Below are positions 52,116 to 60,813 of a stretch of 64,000 bases of DNA, in pieces. The stretch spans positions 248,001 through 312,000 of the forward strand of contig JANQON010000003.1 in assembly GCA_028289605.1 (NCBI GenBank), written 5' to 3'. Below the pieces are notes generated by a model. That model was not told the origin of the DNA. It worked only from the letters and a program-made list of their open reading frames with translations, and did no database searches. Within the stretch, counting starts at the first letter, position 1, and each line of letters opens with the position of its first letter. Origin of the DNA: Hyphococcus sp. GTDB taxonomy: Bacteria > Pseudomonadota > Alphaproteobacteria > Caulobacterales > Parvularculaceae. The position numbers and the translations under genes are program-made.

Positions 52116-53120
52116 TTAGCTTGCGCCTGCGCCGCCGACCCAGCCCGTGCAGGAGGCGATGTCGTTGAGCGCATGCTCGCCCAGGCAGAAGGCTTCTTCA
52201 TAGGGCGTGCGCGTCGCCGCGATGCACTGGTCGAGGGTCAGTTTCGACATTTCCAGGCAGCGCTGGGACTTGTTGTTCTTAGCGTACACGTTGACGATTT
52301 TCGGATTGAGCGTGTTCGTCGAATAGCGCGCGGCGAGGTTGAGAATGCGGTCCATGATGACCTCGGCGTTGGCTTCGGTCATGCGGCCCGCGGGGGCCGT
52401 GGCGCCCCAGTCTGCGGCCCACTCGCCCTTGGCGCTCGCCAGCACCGGCGCGATGACGCCGTCGTCGGCGGCGTGGGCGAATTCCGGCGCGGCGGGGGCG
52501 CCGCGGCCCTTGTGATAGCTCGCCGCCTCGTTGAGGCGCTTTTGACTGGAGGCGATGCGCTGTTTGCCCCATTTGGTTTTCTGCATGGCGTAGGCCTGTT
52601 CCTTAAAGGCCTCGCCGAGGGCGGTGATCCGCGCGCCGTCTTTCGCCGTCATGGCGAGCACGGCTTCAACCGCCTTGTCCGCGCCGGGCAGGCCGCGGGC
52701 GAAACTCGGGTTCTGGGCGAGATTGGAAATCAGGCCGTCCTTGCCGCCGAGCTTGCCTTTGCGGCGGTTGCCCTTCTTGTCCATCTCTTTTTTCAGGGCT
52801 TCGGCGAATTCCGGGGTGTCGGCCGCAACCAGGGCGGCGTAGGCGACCCATCCGCCGGCGATGCCGGCGGGCTCATGAGCGGCGAAGCGGCGATGCGCCT
52901 CCCGCGTGACATTGGCGTTGTCGAACGGCATCGCTTCGATCGCGGCCACGTCTTCGCGGAAGCGTACATAGTCGGCGGCGGCGCGTTCCAGCGAGGTGTC
53001 TTTGGGTTGAGCAAGAGTGTCCGCCGAAACGCCGGTGGCGGCGACGGCGACAGCTGCAAAAACCGCGGCGCCGGACAAACGGCGGCCGCGAATGGCGAAG
53101 GCGTTACGCAACATTGGCAT
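52116..53120 (-). CDS. hypothetical secreted helical protein
   Basis: 334 residues. A signal peptide of about 33 residues (GRRLSGAAVFAAVAVAATGV) is followed by a helix-rich mature part (KDTSLERAAADYVRFREDVA, DRILNLAARYSTNTLNPKIV) with cysteines only near the C-terminus (RCLEMSKLTLDQCIAATRTP, FCLGEHALNDIASC). The family is not named but looks conserved in composition. No operon partner. It ends at a strong terminator. Confidence 0.7.
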   Translation of the reverse strand: MPMLRNAFAIRGRRLSGAAVFAAVAVAATGVSADTLAQPKDTSLERAAADYVRFREDVAAIEAMPFDNANVTREAHRRFAAHEPAGIAGGWVAYAALVAADTPEFAEALKKEMDKKGNRRKGKLGGKDGLISNLAQNPSFARGLPGADKAVEAVLAMTAKDGARITALGEAFKEQAYAMQKTKWGKQRIASSQKRLNEAASYHKGRGAPAAPEFAHAADDGVIAPVLASAKGEWAADWGATAPAGRMTEANAEVIMDRILNLAARYSTNTLNPKIVNVYAKNNKSQRCLEMSKLTLDQCIAATRTPYEEAFCLGEHALNDIASCTGWVGGAGAS

Positions 53121-53391
53121 GATCTCCCGAGTGAGTTCCTGTCAGCCCAGCTTAAGAAGGCTTCGCCACACTACCGCCCCATCGATTAACCCCACTTCAA
53201 TGAGTATGGCTAATTTCGATATAAAATCGACCGGCTCGTCATTAAAAACCGCAGGATTCCTAAGGTTTTTCGTGTTCAGCTTTTATTAACGAGAATTCGG
53301 GCAAGGTGAAGAGGCATTAACCAATCTGTGCGAATCGTTAAGCCGCGGGCGGTTTAGCGATTGTCACCCGCCTGGAGGGCCGCGCCCGGAA

Positions 53392-54660
53392 ATGATGGAA
53401 TTCCGCCCCATCGCCGCTCTGCGCAGACTGAGCGCCGCCCTTGTCGCGGGGGGCGTCCAGGGCCCCGTCTGGCGGGGCGGGGCGGGCGATATGGTCGCGA
53501 CCCTTTACGATGACGGGGTTTTTCAAGCGGTCTCGCCGTCCGCCAAAACCATGATCGGCGCGGCCGGCAAACTGGTCGGCCGCTCGCTGTTCGATTTCGT
53601 GGCCCGGGAGGACCGGCCGGCCGTCCGCGCCGTGTTTGATCACGCCGCCGAGCGCGGGATGTACGCCGATCCGGCCCGTCTGCGCGCCGAATTTACCCTG
53701 TTGCGGGTGCGCCGGGCCGGCGCGCCGGCGGAAATCACGGTCCGTCCCACCGGCGACGGCCGACTTTCAGCGCTGATCCGCGAGCGGGTCCGCCCGTCTC
53801 ACACCCGTGAGCCTGTTGCGGTCGCCAAGGCCGACGCAGCGCCCGCGCCGGACGCCGATCTGATGGCCGATCTCGCCCACGAGTTGAAGACCCCGCTGAA
53901 TGCGATCATGGGCTTCGCCGACGTCATGCGCGCGGAAACCTATGGTCCCCTCGGCGGCGATGACCGCAGCGCAGAAAAATACGGCGAATACGCTAATCTC
54001 ATTCACGCCTCAGGCGCGCATCTGACCGCCTTGATCGGGGCGGCGCAGAATTACGCGCAACACGCCGCCGGCCGCTATCGCATCGAACGGGCGCCCACCG
54101 ATCCTGGCGCCGTCGCCGCCGAGTGCGCGGAGATGCTGCGCAGCGCCGCGGATGCGGCGGGCCTCGCCCTTCATGTGGAGATCGCGCCCGAACTGCCGGC
54201 GGCGATGCTGGACGCCCGCGCGGTGCGCCAGATCCTGATTAATCTTCTGTCGAATGCGATCAAGTTCACCGAAGCCGGCGAAGTTGTCTTGAGCGTCGCG
54301 CTTGAAAACGGGCGACTGGTCTTCGCAGTGCGCGACACTGGCGTGGGCATGAACAAAATGACCCTCGCCAAGCTCGGCGGCCGCTGGTCGGACACCCATC
54401 GCCGCGGCGTGCGGGGCGCCGGCGGTTCGGGTCTCGGCCTGTCGCTCGCGTTTGATCTCGCTCGCCTCCATGGCGGCGCTCTTGATATCGAATCGGCCCC
54501 GGGCGAGGGCACGCTGGCGCGCTTTACAACGCCGCTCGGCGAAAAAGCGCCGTCCGGCTTCGGCGGCGCCGGCGGCGCGTCGTCAAGCGACGTTCAGAGC
54601 CAGCTCGACCGCGTCAACGCCTTCCGCGCGGAACGCTCCCGGGAGGGGCGCGCCGCGTAG
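53392..54660 (+). CDS. PAS sensor histidine kinase
   Basis: 422 residues. Residues 35-135 hold a PAS domain (DGVFQAVSPSAKTMIGAAGK, GRSLFDFVAREDRPAVRAVF). The dimerisation and phosphoacceptor box is DLAHELKTPLNAIMGFADVM with His163. ATPase boxes are QILINLLSNAIKFTEAGEVV (N), RDTGVGMNKMTLAKLGG (G1) and GGSGLGLSLAFDLARLHGG (G2). No transmembrane helix is seen, so it is cytoplasmic, and there is no receiver or adjacent response regulator. It resembles the PAS-HisKA kinases that feed CtrA-type phosphorelays in this group, but that link is inferred. Confidence 0.9.
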   Translation: MMEFRPIAALRRLSAALVAGGVQGPVWRGGAGDMVATLYDDGVFQAVSPSAKTMIGAAGKLVGRSLFDFVAREDRPAVRAVFDHAAERGMYADPARLRAEFTLLRVRRAGAPAEITVRPTGDGRLSALIRERVRPSHTREPVAVAKADAAPAPDADLMADLAHELKTPLNAIMGFADVMRAETYGPLGGDDRSAEKYGEYANLIHASGAHLTALIGAAQNYAQHAAGRYRIERAPTDPGAVAAECAEMLRSAADAAGLALHVEIAPELPAAMLDARAVRQILINLLSNAIKFTEAGEVVLSVALENGRLVFAVRDTGVGMNKMTLAKLGGRWSDTHRRGVRGAGGSGLGLSLAFDLARLHGGALDIESAPGEGTLARFTTPLGEKAPSGFGGAGGASSSDVQSQLDRVNAFRAERSREGRAA

Positions 54661-54707
54661 GTTTGCGTGCGGCGTTAATTCGTGCCCGGTGCAAGCCGCA
54701 TTTTCAT

Positions 54708-54917
54708 CCGCTCATCCCGGCGAAAGTCGGGGATCGCCTTTAGCAAACCATTTTACCCATCACCCCAAATGGGACGTTGTCGTCCTCGGACTTGTTCCGA
54801 GGACCTCAGGCAACGCGCGAATGGCCTGAGATCGTCGGGACAAGCCCGACGATGACAGCATTCTGATCGCAATATTCCGTCAGACGAGTCGCCAATCCTA
54901 CCTGAAGGAATGAGCGG
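54708..54917. repeat. family A repeat remnant with nested family B copy
   Basis: The left end CCGCTCATCCCGGCGAAAG and the right end GAATGAGCGG are family A. A complete family B unit lies at 54778-54857. It is the second case of B inside A, supporting insertion order. Confidence 0.75.
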
Positions 54918-54976
54918 AGACCTTAATAGCAATTCGGGCGAATCTCAGAGCCATTGATCCCTGTACAAATCAAACA

Positions 54977-55369
54977 TCACCCCGCCGCGTCCTCAATCCG
55001 GTGCATGTCGTCGTCGGACAGGCCGAAATGGTGGCCGATTTCGTGGACCAGTACGTGCACGATGAGCTCGCGCAAGGACAGGCCGGGGGTGGCGGCCAGT
55101 TCCGCCAGAATGGACCGGCGATAGAGATGGACGTGGTTGGGGTAGTCGAACGGATCCGACGGCGCCTTTTCTGTGATCGCGACCCCTTCGAACAGACCGG
55201 ATAGCTCCAGCGGATGCCCAATGCCCATCTCACGCAGGAGGGCGGGTTCGGCTTCATCGGCGACGTGAATGACGACATTGCCGCAAAGCGCGCGGAACTC
55301 GGACGGCAAGGACGCGAACGCATCCCGCGCGAGCCGGTCGAAATCATCAAGGGAGGGCGTATCGTTCAT
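54977..55369 (-). CDS. minimal zincin-type metallopeptidase family protein
   Basis: 130 residues. The zinc motif VHEIGHHFGLSDDDM gives HExxH plus a third ligand, as in the DUF1025/PF06262 minimal proteases. The upstream part includes NHVHLYRRSILAELA. Cytoplasmic; no signal peptide. Substrate unknown. It lies among repeat elements. Confidence 0.9.
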   Translation of the reverse strand: MNDTPSLDDFDRLARDAFASLPSEFRALCGNVVIHVADEAEPALLREMGIGHPLELSGLFEGVAITEKAPSDPFDYPNHVHLYRRSILAELAATPGLSLRELIVHVLVHEIGHHFGLSDDDMHRIEDAAG

Positions 55370-55429
55370 GGGCGTAGAGATAAGTCGCCCGGTGCGCGGC
55401 GGCTAGGGTTTTAGTGTCAGCCTCTCATT

Positions 55430-55542
55430 CCGCTCATCCCGGCGAAAACATGGTATCCGCTCACCCCGGCGAAAGCCGGGGTCTCCAATTGCGCACTCCA
55501 GACCAAGTTTCACGAGATCCCGACTTTCGTCGGGATGAGCGG
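55430..55542. repeat. family A repeat, shortened/compound copy
   Basis: It starts with a truncated left end CCGCTCATCCCGGCGAAA, then a second left end CCGCTCACCCCGGCGAAAGC, and ends TCGTCGGGATGAGCGG. The inner segment is reduced. Confidence 0.8.
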
Positions 55543-55574
55543 GTGAACCAAACAGCATTCTTGAACAGCATCCC

Positions 55575-55654
55575 TGTCGTCCTCGGACTTGTTCCGAGGA
55601 CCTCAGGCAACGCGCGAATGGCCTGAGATCGTCGGGACAAGCCCGACGATGACA
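55575..55654. repeat. family B repeat
   Basis: An 80-base copy, TGTCGTCCTCGGACTTGTTC to CAAGCCCGACGATGACA, almost identical to the one at 54778-54857, including GCAACGCGCGAATGGCCTGA in the middle. Confidence 0.88.
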
Positions 55655-55684
55655 ATCGATTCTTACAGACCATTCCGTTTTCCC

Positions 55685-55814
55685 CCGCTCACCCCGGCGA
55701 AAGCCGGGGTCTCACGAAGCTGGCTCAAGAGTATGCCGTCGGAGATCCCGGCCCCGCGCGCGAATGCGCGCTATTCTTCAACTGACCGCTTCGCGGTCGG
55801 GCCGGGATGAGCGG
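55685..55814. repeat. family A repeat, full-length copy
   Basis: 130 bases with the same inner segments as 27010-27141, but with the GCGCGCG and GACCGCTTCGCGGTC blocks in reversed order and orientation, suggesting internal inversion. Confidence 0.85.
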
Positions 55815-55869
55815 ATGTATTTTTAGCGGGATGAGCGGAGCAGCGCACATCGCCCCCGAAAACCACCCT

Positions 55870-55971
55870 TGTCGTCCTCGGACGGTCGATGGTTCCCATC
55901 CATCTCCATCCGAGGACCTTCGGCGACGAGTCCTGTGGCCTGAGATCGTCGGGACAAGCCCGACGATGACA
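55870..55971. repeat. family B repeat, long-loop variant
   Basis: 102 bases, the same subfamily as 40609-40710, with GACGGTCGATGGTTCCCATC in the left loop. Confidence 0.82.
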
Positions 55972-56003
55972 ATTGCGTCTTTCTGCTCATTCCCGCTTTC
56001 TAC

Positions 56004-56124
56004 CCGCTCATCCCGGCGAAGGCCGGGATCTCGTGAAACAGATTCTGAGTGTGCGGATCGAGGCCCCGGCCGAAGTTTAGCCTCGGACCGGCCTACGGCC
56101 GGATCCGGGGGCCGGGGTGAGCGG
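56004..56124. repeat. family A repeat with variant centre
   Basis: Left end CCGCTCATCCCGGCGAAGGC, right end GCCGGGGTGAGCGG. The middle carries a different palindromic block, GGACCGGCCTACGGCCGGATCC. Confidence 0.8.
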
Positions 56125-56155
56125 GTGTAGTGTTAGCGCAACGCGAGAAAAAAAA

Positions 56156-56827
56156 TTAAAGCCGCACAAACGGCTGGGCGATCTTGCCGAGCATGGTTTT
56201 GAATTCCAGCGGCGCGCTCGTGGCGATCAGGCAGATGCAGGGCTCGTCGCCGAAGGCTTCGGGCTGGTGCGTATGCTCGCCGTCGAGGTCGGCCAGGTCG
56301 CCGACGCTGAATTCGCCGATCTCATCTTTGTAGGCGCCGCGCAGGATCAGCGTGAGTTCCTCGCCGCGGTGGGAGTGTTCCAGCATCCGCGTGCCGGGAG
56401 CGATCTTCAAAAGCCGCAGCACGCCGCGGCGATAGCCTTCCGCTTCGATCACATGCTGCGCGATGCCGGGAGCGACCGGGCGCCATTTCACGTCGTCGAT
56501 CGAGCCGTTCAGGTATTCGCTGAGCGGCAGGCGCCGTTCGGGCGCCTCATTGGCGAAACGATCGACCGTGAGGCTCGCAGGCAGGACGATGTTGGCCGTC
56601 GCGTCCGCCCGCGCCAGCACGGTTTCCAGGGCGTCGATGGCCATGGGAACCGGTTCGGCGGTTTCGAGCAAATGTCCGCCGAGGGCTTCCAGTTCGGCGA
56701 CCTCGCAGGCGCATTGCTCGCACATCGCCAGATGGGTCGCGACCACCACCGCGCGCGCCTCGTCAAGGCGGCCCGCAGCGTAATCAGCCAGGGTTTCCCG
56801 GCGGGGGTGATGATTGGCCTTGCTCAT
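56156..56827 (-). CDS. chrR: ChrR-type zinc anti-sigma factor
   Basis: 223 residues. The N-terminal anti-sigma domain has the zinc motif HLAMCEQCACEVAEL with its His and two Cys. The C-terminal cupin domain has HSHRGEELTLILRGAY and DLADLDGEHTHQPEA with paired His and Glu for a second metal. In Rhodobacter, ChrR holds sigma-E until singlet oxygen triggers release, and the cupin domain is needed for that response. It is co-transcribed with the sigma gene; the coding regions overlap by 4 bases. Confidence 0.93.
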   Translation of the reverse strand: MSKANHHPRRETLADYAAGRLDEARAVVVATHLAMCEQCACEVAELEALGGHLLETAEPVPMAIDALETVLARADATANIVLPASLTVDRFANEAPERRLPLSEYLNGSIDDVKWRPVAPGIAQHVIEAEGYRRGVLRLLKIAPGTRMLEHSHRGEELTLILRGAYKDEIGEFSVGDLADLDGEHTHQPEAFGDEPCICLIATSAPLEFKTMLGKIAQPFVRL

Positions 56828-57405
56828 GCGTCTTCTTCCAACTCTTTACGTATCTTCTCAAACGCCAGTCTCAGGCGCGACTTCACGGTTCCCAGAGGCA
56901 GGCCCAGTCGCTCAGCGATGGAGGAATGGGGCTCATCCTCGTAAAAATGCAGCTTCATGACATCCAGCTGTTCGGCCGGAAGCTTTGCCAGCGCTATTCC
57001 AATACGGGCGTTGCGCTCCTTTAGTTCACATAAAAAGTCGGCCCGCGGCGCTTCTTCCGGCGTCAGCATCGGCTCATTGGCGTCAAGATCGGGTTTGGAG
57101 GCCCGCCGGACCGCGTCGATGCGCGCGTTCCGGGCGATGGCGAAAATCCAGGTCGCCGCCGAAGCCTTTGAAGAATCAAAGAGTTTCGCCTTTTTCAGGA
57201 CCTTGACCATCACATCCTGAGCCAGGTCCTCCGCCTCCTCGGGGCTGGCGCCCCCTTTCATCAGGAAGCCTTTCACGCGGGGCGCGAAATAGGCGAAGAT
57301 TTCAGAAAAAGCGCGCCGGTCGCCGGATTCAGCGATCCGGGCGAGGCAATCCTCCATGGTCGGCGCCTGTCCCGCGGGCGCGCTGTTGCCGTCCGGCGCA
57401 GTCAA
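56824..57405 (-). CDS. rpoE: ECF sigma factor, ECF11/RpoE type
   Basis: 193 residues. Region 2 reads EIFAYFAPRVKGFLMKGGAS and EEAEDLAQDVMVKVLKKAKL, then ATWIFAIARNARIDAVRR (2.4). Region 4 reads LPAEQLDVMKLHFYEDEPHS and LGLPLGTVKSRLRLAFEKIR. The pairing with ChrR marks it as ECF11, which controls responses to singlet oxygen and related oxidants. Divergent from the FAD oxidoreductase gene with a 150-base spacer. Confidence 0.93.
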   Translation of the reverse strand: MTAPDGNSAPAGQAPTMEDCLARIAESGDRRAFSEIFAYFAPRVKGFLMKGGASPEEAEDLAQDVMVKVLKKAKLFDSSKASAATWIFAIARNARIDAVRRASKPDLDANEPMLTPEEAPRADFLCELKERNARIGIALAKLPAEQLDVMKLHFYEDEPHSSIAERLGLPLGTVKSRLRLAFEKIRKELEEDA

Positions 57406-57502
57406 AAGATATCTCCTTCCGAAGGGGCTGACGTTCGCCGTTTCCGGCCGCCCCGAAACCTGTACTCTCTTCCCCAGGTCATTTTAGGAGACTCCAAGCC
57501 GT

Positions 57503-57530
57503 TGATCCAGAGACCGAATTGCCGCGTAGC
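57503..57530 (+). promoter_or_regulatory. candidate sigma-E (ECF11) promoter of the FAD/DUF1365 pair
   Basis: TGATCC at 57503-57508 matches the known -35 of ECF11/sigma-E promoters, followed by 18 bases and TAGCCT as a weak -10. It ends about 25 bases before the ATG at 57556. The match is by eye and moderate. Confidence 0.45.
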
Positions 57531-57555
57531 CTTTTTGTTTTCAAGCGAGACCTGA

Positions 57556-58920
57556 ATGCCTTTTGACGCGCTCCGGTCCCCGAGCGGGACATCGCCCAAC
57601 AAAAAGAACCCAAAAAGGGTCGCCGTGATCGGCTCAGGGGTCTCCGGGCTTTCCGCCGCGTGGCTGTTGTCGTCGTCCTGCGACGTGGTCGTTTACGAGA
57701 AAGACGCGCGGCTCGGCGGTCATTCCAACACCGTCGACGTCGACTTGTCGGGCGGGTCTGTTCCGGTGGACACCGGCTTCATCGTCTTTAATGAGCCGAG
57801 CTATCCGAACCTGACGGCCATGCTCCGGCATCTGAACGTCGCGACCGAGGAATCCTGCATGTCCTTCGGCGTTTCGATGAATGGCGGCAAGGTCGAGTAT
57901 TCAGGGCAGACCTTTTCGTCCGTGTTCGCCCGGCGATCGAATGCGGCCTCGCCGACCTTCTGGAAAATGCTGTCAGACATTCCCCGCTTTCACCGCGACG
58001 CGCGCGAAACCCTGCGGGCGGGTTTTTGCGAACACGCCTCCCTCGGCGAGTTTGTCGCCCATGGAGGCTACGGCCACGGTTTTCGCGAACATTTCCTTAA
58101 GCCGATGGCGGCGGCGATCTGGTCGACGCCGCAAATGAAGATTTTCGACTATCCCGCCTTTTCGTTTTTACGCTTCTTCGACAATCACGGCCTGTTGCAG
58201 GTGCTGAACCTGCCGGAATGGCGCACCGTCGCCGGCGGCTCGCGCAGTTACGTGCGCGAACTTGAAAAAGCCTTTGCGCATAATGTCCGCCTGAACGCCG
58301 GCGCGGCGAGAATCGAGCGCACCGCCGCCGGCGTCGCCGTCGCCGACGAAAGCGGCCATCGCGACGTCTTCGATGCGGTCGTTATGGCGACCCACGCCGA
58401 CAGCGCGCGAGACGTGATCGCGGATCTCGACGACGAAGAACGCGCTATTCTGGGCGCCTTCCGCTATCAGGAAAACCGCGCCGTTTTGCATTTGGACGAG
58501 CGCCACATGCCGCGGCGCAAGCGCGCCTGGTCGAGCTGGAACTATATCGGCGATGAAGACGCGGGCTCGGTCGCCTATTGGATGAACCGGCTGCAAAACC
58601 TTCGGTGTAAAGAGAATATTTTCGTGACCCTCAACCCGACGGCTGAGATCGACCCGGCGCGGAAAGTGGCTGAGTTTTCCTACGACCATCCTCTGTTCGA
58701 CACAGGGACGGAAAAGGCGCAGGGCGACATCTGGTCGATCCAGGGCCGCGGCGGCGTCTGGTACGCCGGCGCGCATCTGGGGCACGGCTTTCACGAAGAC
58801 GGCCTGCAGGCGGGCCTCGCGGTCGCCGAAGCGATCGGCGGCGTGCGCCGGCCCTGGGACGTCGATAATCCTTCAGCGCGCCTCAAGCTGCCGCCCGCAA
58901 TGCTGGAAGCGGCGGCTTGA
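57556..58920 (+). CDS. FAD-dependent amine oxidase-like oxidoreductase
   Basis: 454 residues. The dinucleotide fold reads VAVIGSGVSGLSAAWLLSSS with YEKDARLGGHSNTVDVD (GG motif). The conserved C-terminal FAD motif is GVWYAGAHLGHGFHEDGLQA. It is in the family found beside DUF1365 and cyclopropane fatty acid synthase genes in sigma-E/ChrR regulons, linked to lipid modification under photo-oxidative stress. The reaction is not established. It shares a few bases with the DUF1365 gene. Confidence 0.9.
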   Translation: MPFDALRSPSGTSPNKKNPKRVAVIGSGVSGLSAAWLLSSSCDVVVYEKDARLGGHSNTVDVDLSGGSVPVDTGFIVFNEPSYPNLTAMLRHLNVATEESCMSFGVSMNGGKVEYSGQTFSSVFARRSNAASPTFWKMLSDIPRFHRDARETLRAGFCEHASLGEFVAHGGYGHGFREHFLKPMAAAIWSTPQMKIFDYPAFSFLRFFDNHGLLQVLNLPEWRTVAGGSRSYVRELEKAFAHNVRLNAGAARIERTAAGVAVADESGHRDVFDAVVMATHADSARDVIADLDDEERAILGAFRYQENRAVLHLDERHMPRRKRAWSSWNYIGDEDAGSVAYWMNRLQNLRCKENIFVTLNPTAEIDPARKVAEFSYDHPLFDTGTEKAQGDIWSIQGRGGVWYAGAHLGHGFHEDGLQAGLAVAEAIGGVRRPWDVDNPSARLKLPPAMLEAAA

Positions 58921-59696
58921 GCGGCGCCTTTGCATATGAAGGGGCGGTGACCCATCGGCGGCTGAAGCCAAAGCGTCATTTTCTGAAGTACCACGTTTTC
59001 TCATTCTTGCTGGACGTCGACAAAATCGACGACGCGGCAAGGCGCCTCAGATGGTTTTCACGCGGCCGCTTCAATCTCTTTTCGTTTTACGACAGCGACC
59101 ATGGGAGCGGGCGCCCTGAGGACATCAGCGCCTATATGCGCGGCGTTCTGGGTGAAGCCGGCTTTGGGGACATCGGTCAGATCCTGATGCTCTGTTATCC
59201 GCGCATGTTGGGCTATGCGTTTAACCCATTGACGGTTTATTATTGTTATGATCCGTATGGAAATCTTACGGCGACTGTTTACGAGGTGCGCAACACCTTC
59301 GGCGGGCGCCATAGCTATCTCATTCCTGTAAACGGCGGCGCAATCGATCAGCATACCGATAAGGTCTTCCATGTTTCGCCGTTCAACGAGATGGACCTGT
59401 CCTATCGTTTTCTTCTTTCGGCGCCGGCTGACAATATTCGGGTGTTCATCCAGACCTCCGACGCCGAAGGCCCGGTTCTGAACGCCGTCTTTGAAGGCGA
59501 ACGCCAAGCGTTGAGCGATAAGAAACTCCTGTCGCTGTTTTTCCGCTATCCGCTGATGACGGTGAAAGTCATTGTCGGCATCCACTGGGAGGCGGTGAAG
59601 CTCCTTGCAAAAGGCTTGCGCCTGAAGGAAGGCGCGCCCGATCCGGAGCATGCGGTGACGGTGGTGCGCCGCGAGGTTACGCGACAAGCGGCTTGA
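58917..59696 (+). CDS. DUF1365 protein
   Basis: 259 residues from a TTG overlapping the stop of the FAD gene. DUF1365 signatures: AVTHRRLKPKRHFLKYHVFS, then MLCYPRMLGYAFNPLTVYYC and VYEVRNTFGGRHSYLIP. It occurs almost always with the FAD oxidoreductase and often a cyclopropane fatty acid synthase, none of which is seen after this gene. Function unknown, likely lipid modification. Confidence 0.9.
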   Translation: MSGAFAYEGAVTHRRLKPKRHFLKYHVFSFLLDVDKIDDAARRLRWFSRGRFNLFSFYDSDHGSGRPEDISAYMRGVLGEAGFGDIGQILMLCYPRMLGYAFNPLTVYYCYDPYGNLTATVYEVRNTFGGRHSYLIPVNGGAIDQHTDKVFHVSPFNEMDLSYRFLLSAPADNIRVFIQTSDAEGPVLNAVFEGERQALSDKKLLSLFFRYPLMTVKVIVGIHWEAVKLLAKGLRLKEGAPDPEHAVTVVRREVTRQAA

Positions 59697-59726
59697 TGGG
59701 TTCGCAAGGTTCTACGCGGTCCATCA

Positions 59727-59805
59727 TCCGCTCATCCCCGCGAAAGCGGGGATCCATTTGTTTTAGTGCAGTCCGTGGATCCCCGCTTTCGCGGGGATGA
59801 GCGGA
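59727..59805. repeat. perfect 30-base-arm palindrome (family A-like)
   Basis: Arms at 59727-59756 and 59776-59805 are exact reverse complements of one another (TCCGCTCATCCCCGCGAAAG and onward). A 19-base spacer separates them. This is the family A end motif with the rest of the element missing. Confidence 0.88.
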
Positions 59806-59828
59806 GTTGAGGTTCACTTTCGCTGTTC

Positions 59829-59883
59829 TCACCTCCCCCATGAGAGGAGGTCGAAACTGCGCAGCAGTTTCGAGTGGGGGAAG
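59829..59883. repeat. family C palindromic repeat
   Basis: Inner stem CGAAACTGC/GCAGTTTCG with loop GCA, flanked by CTCCCCCA and TGGGGGAA. This form is seen in other alphaproteobacterial genomes. Single copy here. Confidence 0.65.
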
Positions 59884-59899
59884 GGCGTCCAAAAAAACC

Positions 59900-60025
59900 T
59901 GTCATCCCGTGCGCGCCGCAGCATCTTGATGCTGCTGCGCAGACACGGGACCTTATTGCGGCAGGCTGAGAGAGATCCCGTGTCTGCCATGCACCACAAA
60001 TGTGCTGCATGGCGCACGGGATGAC
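59900..60025. repeat. family D palindromic repeat
   Basis: Outer ends GTCATCCCGTGCGC and GCGCACGGGATGAC form an inverted repeat. Within are further hairpins, GCAGCATCTTGATGCTGC and GCACCACAAATGTGC. Single copy in the window. Confidence 0.7.
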
Positions 60026-60114
60026 GGATATCCGAAAGCCCGCTTAAAGCCCCCCCGTGGACGACCCTGCACTTTTCCGGTAATCGCTGGGCTAAAGCCA
60101 ACGGAGGAGCGCTC

Positions 60115-60813
60115 ATGAAAAAAGTCTGTCCTGACGCCAAAACTGCGCTCGACGGCGTCCTGTTTGACGGCATGACGATTATGTCCGGCGGGTTCGGTCT
60201 TTGCGGCATTCCGGAAAACCTCATCGGCGCCTTGCGCGAGGCGGGGACCAAGGACCTCACGGTGATTTCCAACAACGCCGGCGTCGACGGCTTCGGGCTG
60301 GGCCTTTTGTTGGAGAGCCGTCAGATCAAGAAAATGGTGTCGTCTTACGTCGGTGAGAACAAGGAGTTTGAACGCCAGTATCTCGCGGGCGAACTGGAGC
60401 TTGAGTTCAACCCCCAGGGCACGCTCGCAGAACGCTGCCGCGCCGGCGGCGCCGGCATTCCGGGCTTTTACACCAAGACCGGCGTCGGCACCGTGATCGC
60501 CGAGGGCAAGGAACACAAAGAGTTCGACGGCGAGACCTACATTATGGAAACCGGTCTCGTCGCCGACTTGTCGATCGTCAAAGCCTGGAAAGGCGACGAG
60601 CAGGGCAATCTCATCTTTCGCAAGACCGCGCGCAATTTCAATCCGATGATGGCGAGCGCCGGCAAGGTCACCATCGCGGAAGTGGAGGAGATCGTACCGC
60701 TCGGTTCGCTCGATCCGGACTGCATCCACACGCCCGGCATCTTTGTGCAGAAAATTATTCAGGGCGAGCACGAAAAGCGTATTGAACAGCGCACCGTTCG
60801 GGAGAGAGCATAA
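60115..60813 (+). CDS. scoA: 3-oxoacid CoA-transferase subunit A
   Basis: 232 residues. The CoA-transferase family I alpha signature is visible: [20 protein letters not shown] and [17 protein letters not shown]. It transfers CoA from succinyl-CoA to acetoacetate for use of ketone bodies. The ribosome binding site GGAGGAG precedes the start. It overlaps scoB by one base. Confidence 0.93.
   Translation: MKKVCPDAKTALDGVLFDGMTIMSGGFGLCGIPENLIGALREAGTKDLTVISNNAGVDGFGLGLLLESRQIKKMVSSYVGENKEFERQYLAGELELEFNPQGTLAERCRAGGAGIPGFYTKTGVGTVIAEGKEHKEFDGETYIMETGLVADLSIVKAWKGDEQGNLIFRKTARNFNPMMASAGKVTIAEVEEIVPLGSLDPDCIHTPGIFVQKIIQGEHEKRIEQRTVRERA

Noticed and set aside
54708-56124. Possible CRISPR array or IS element
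   Set aside because: The repeated units are two interlaced palindrome families without constant spacers and without a transposase gene.
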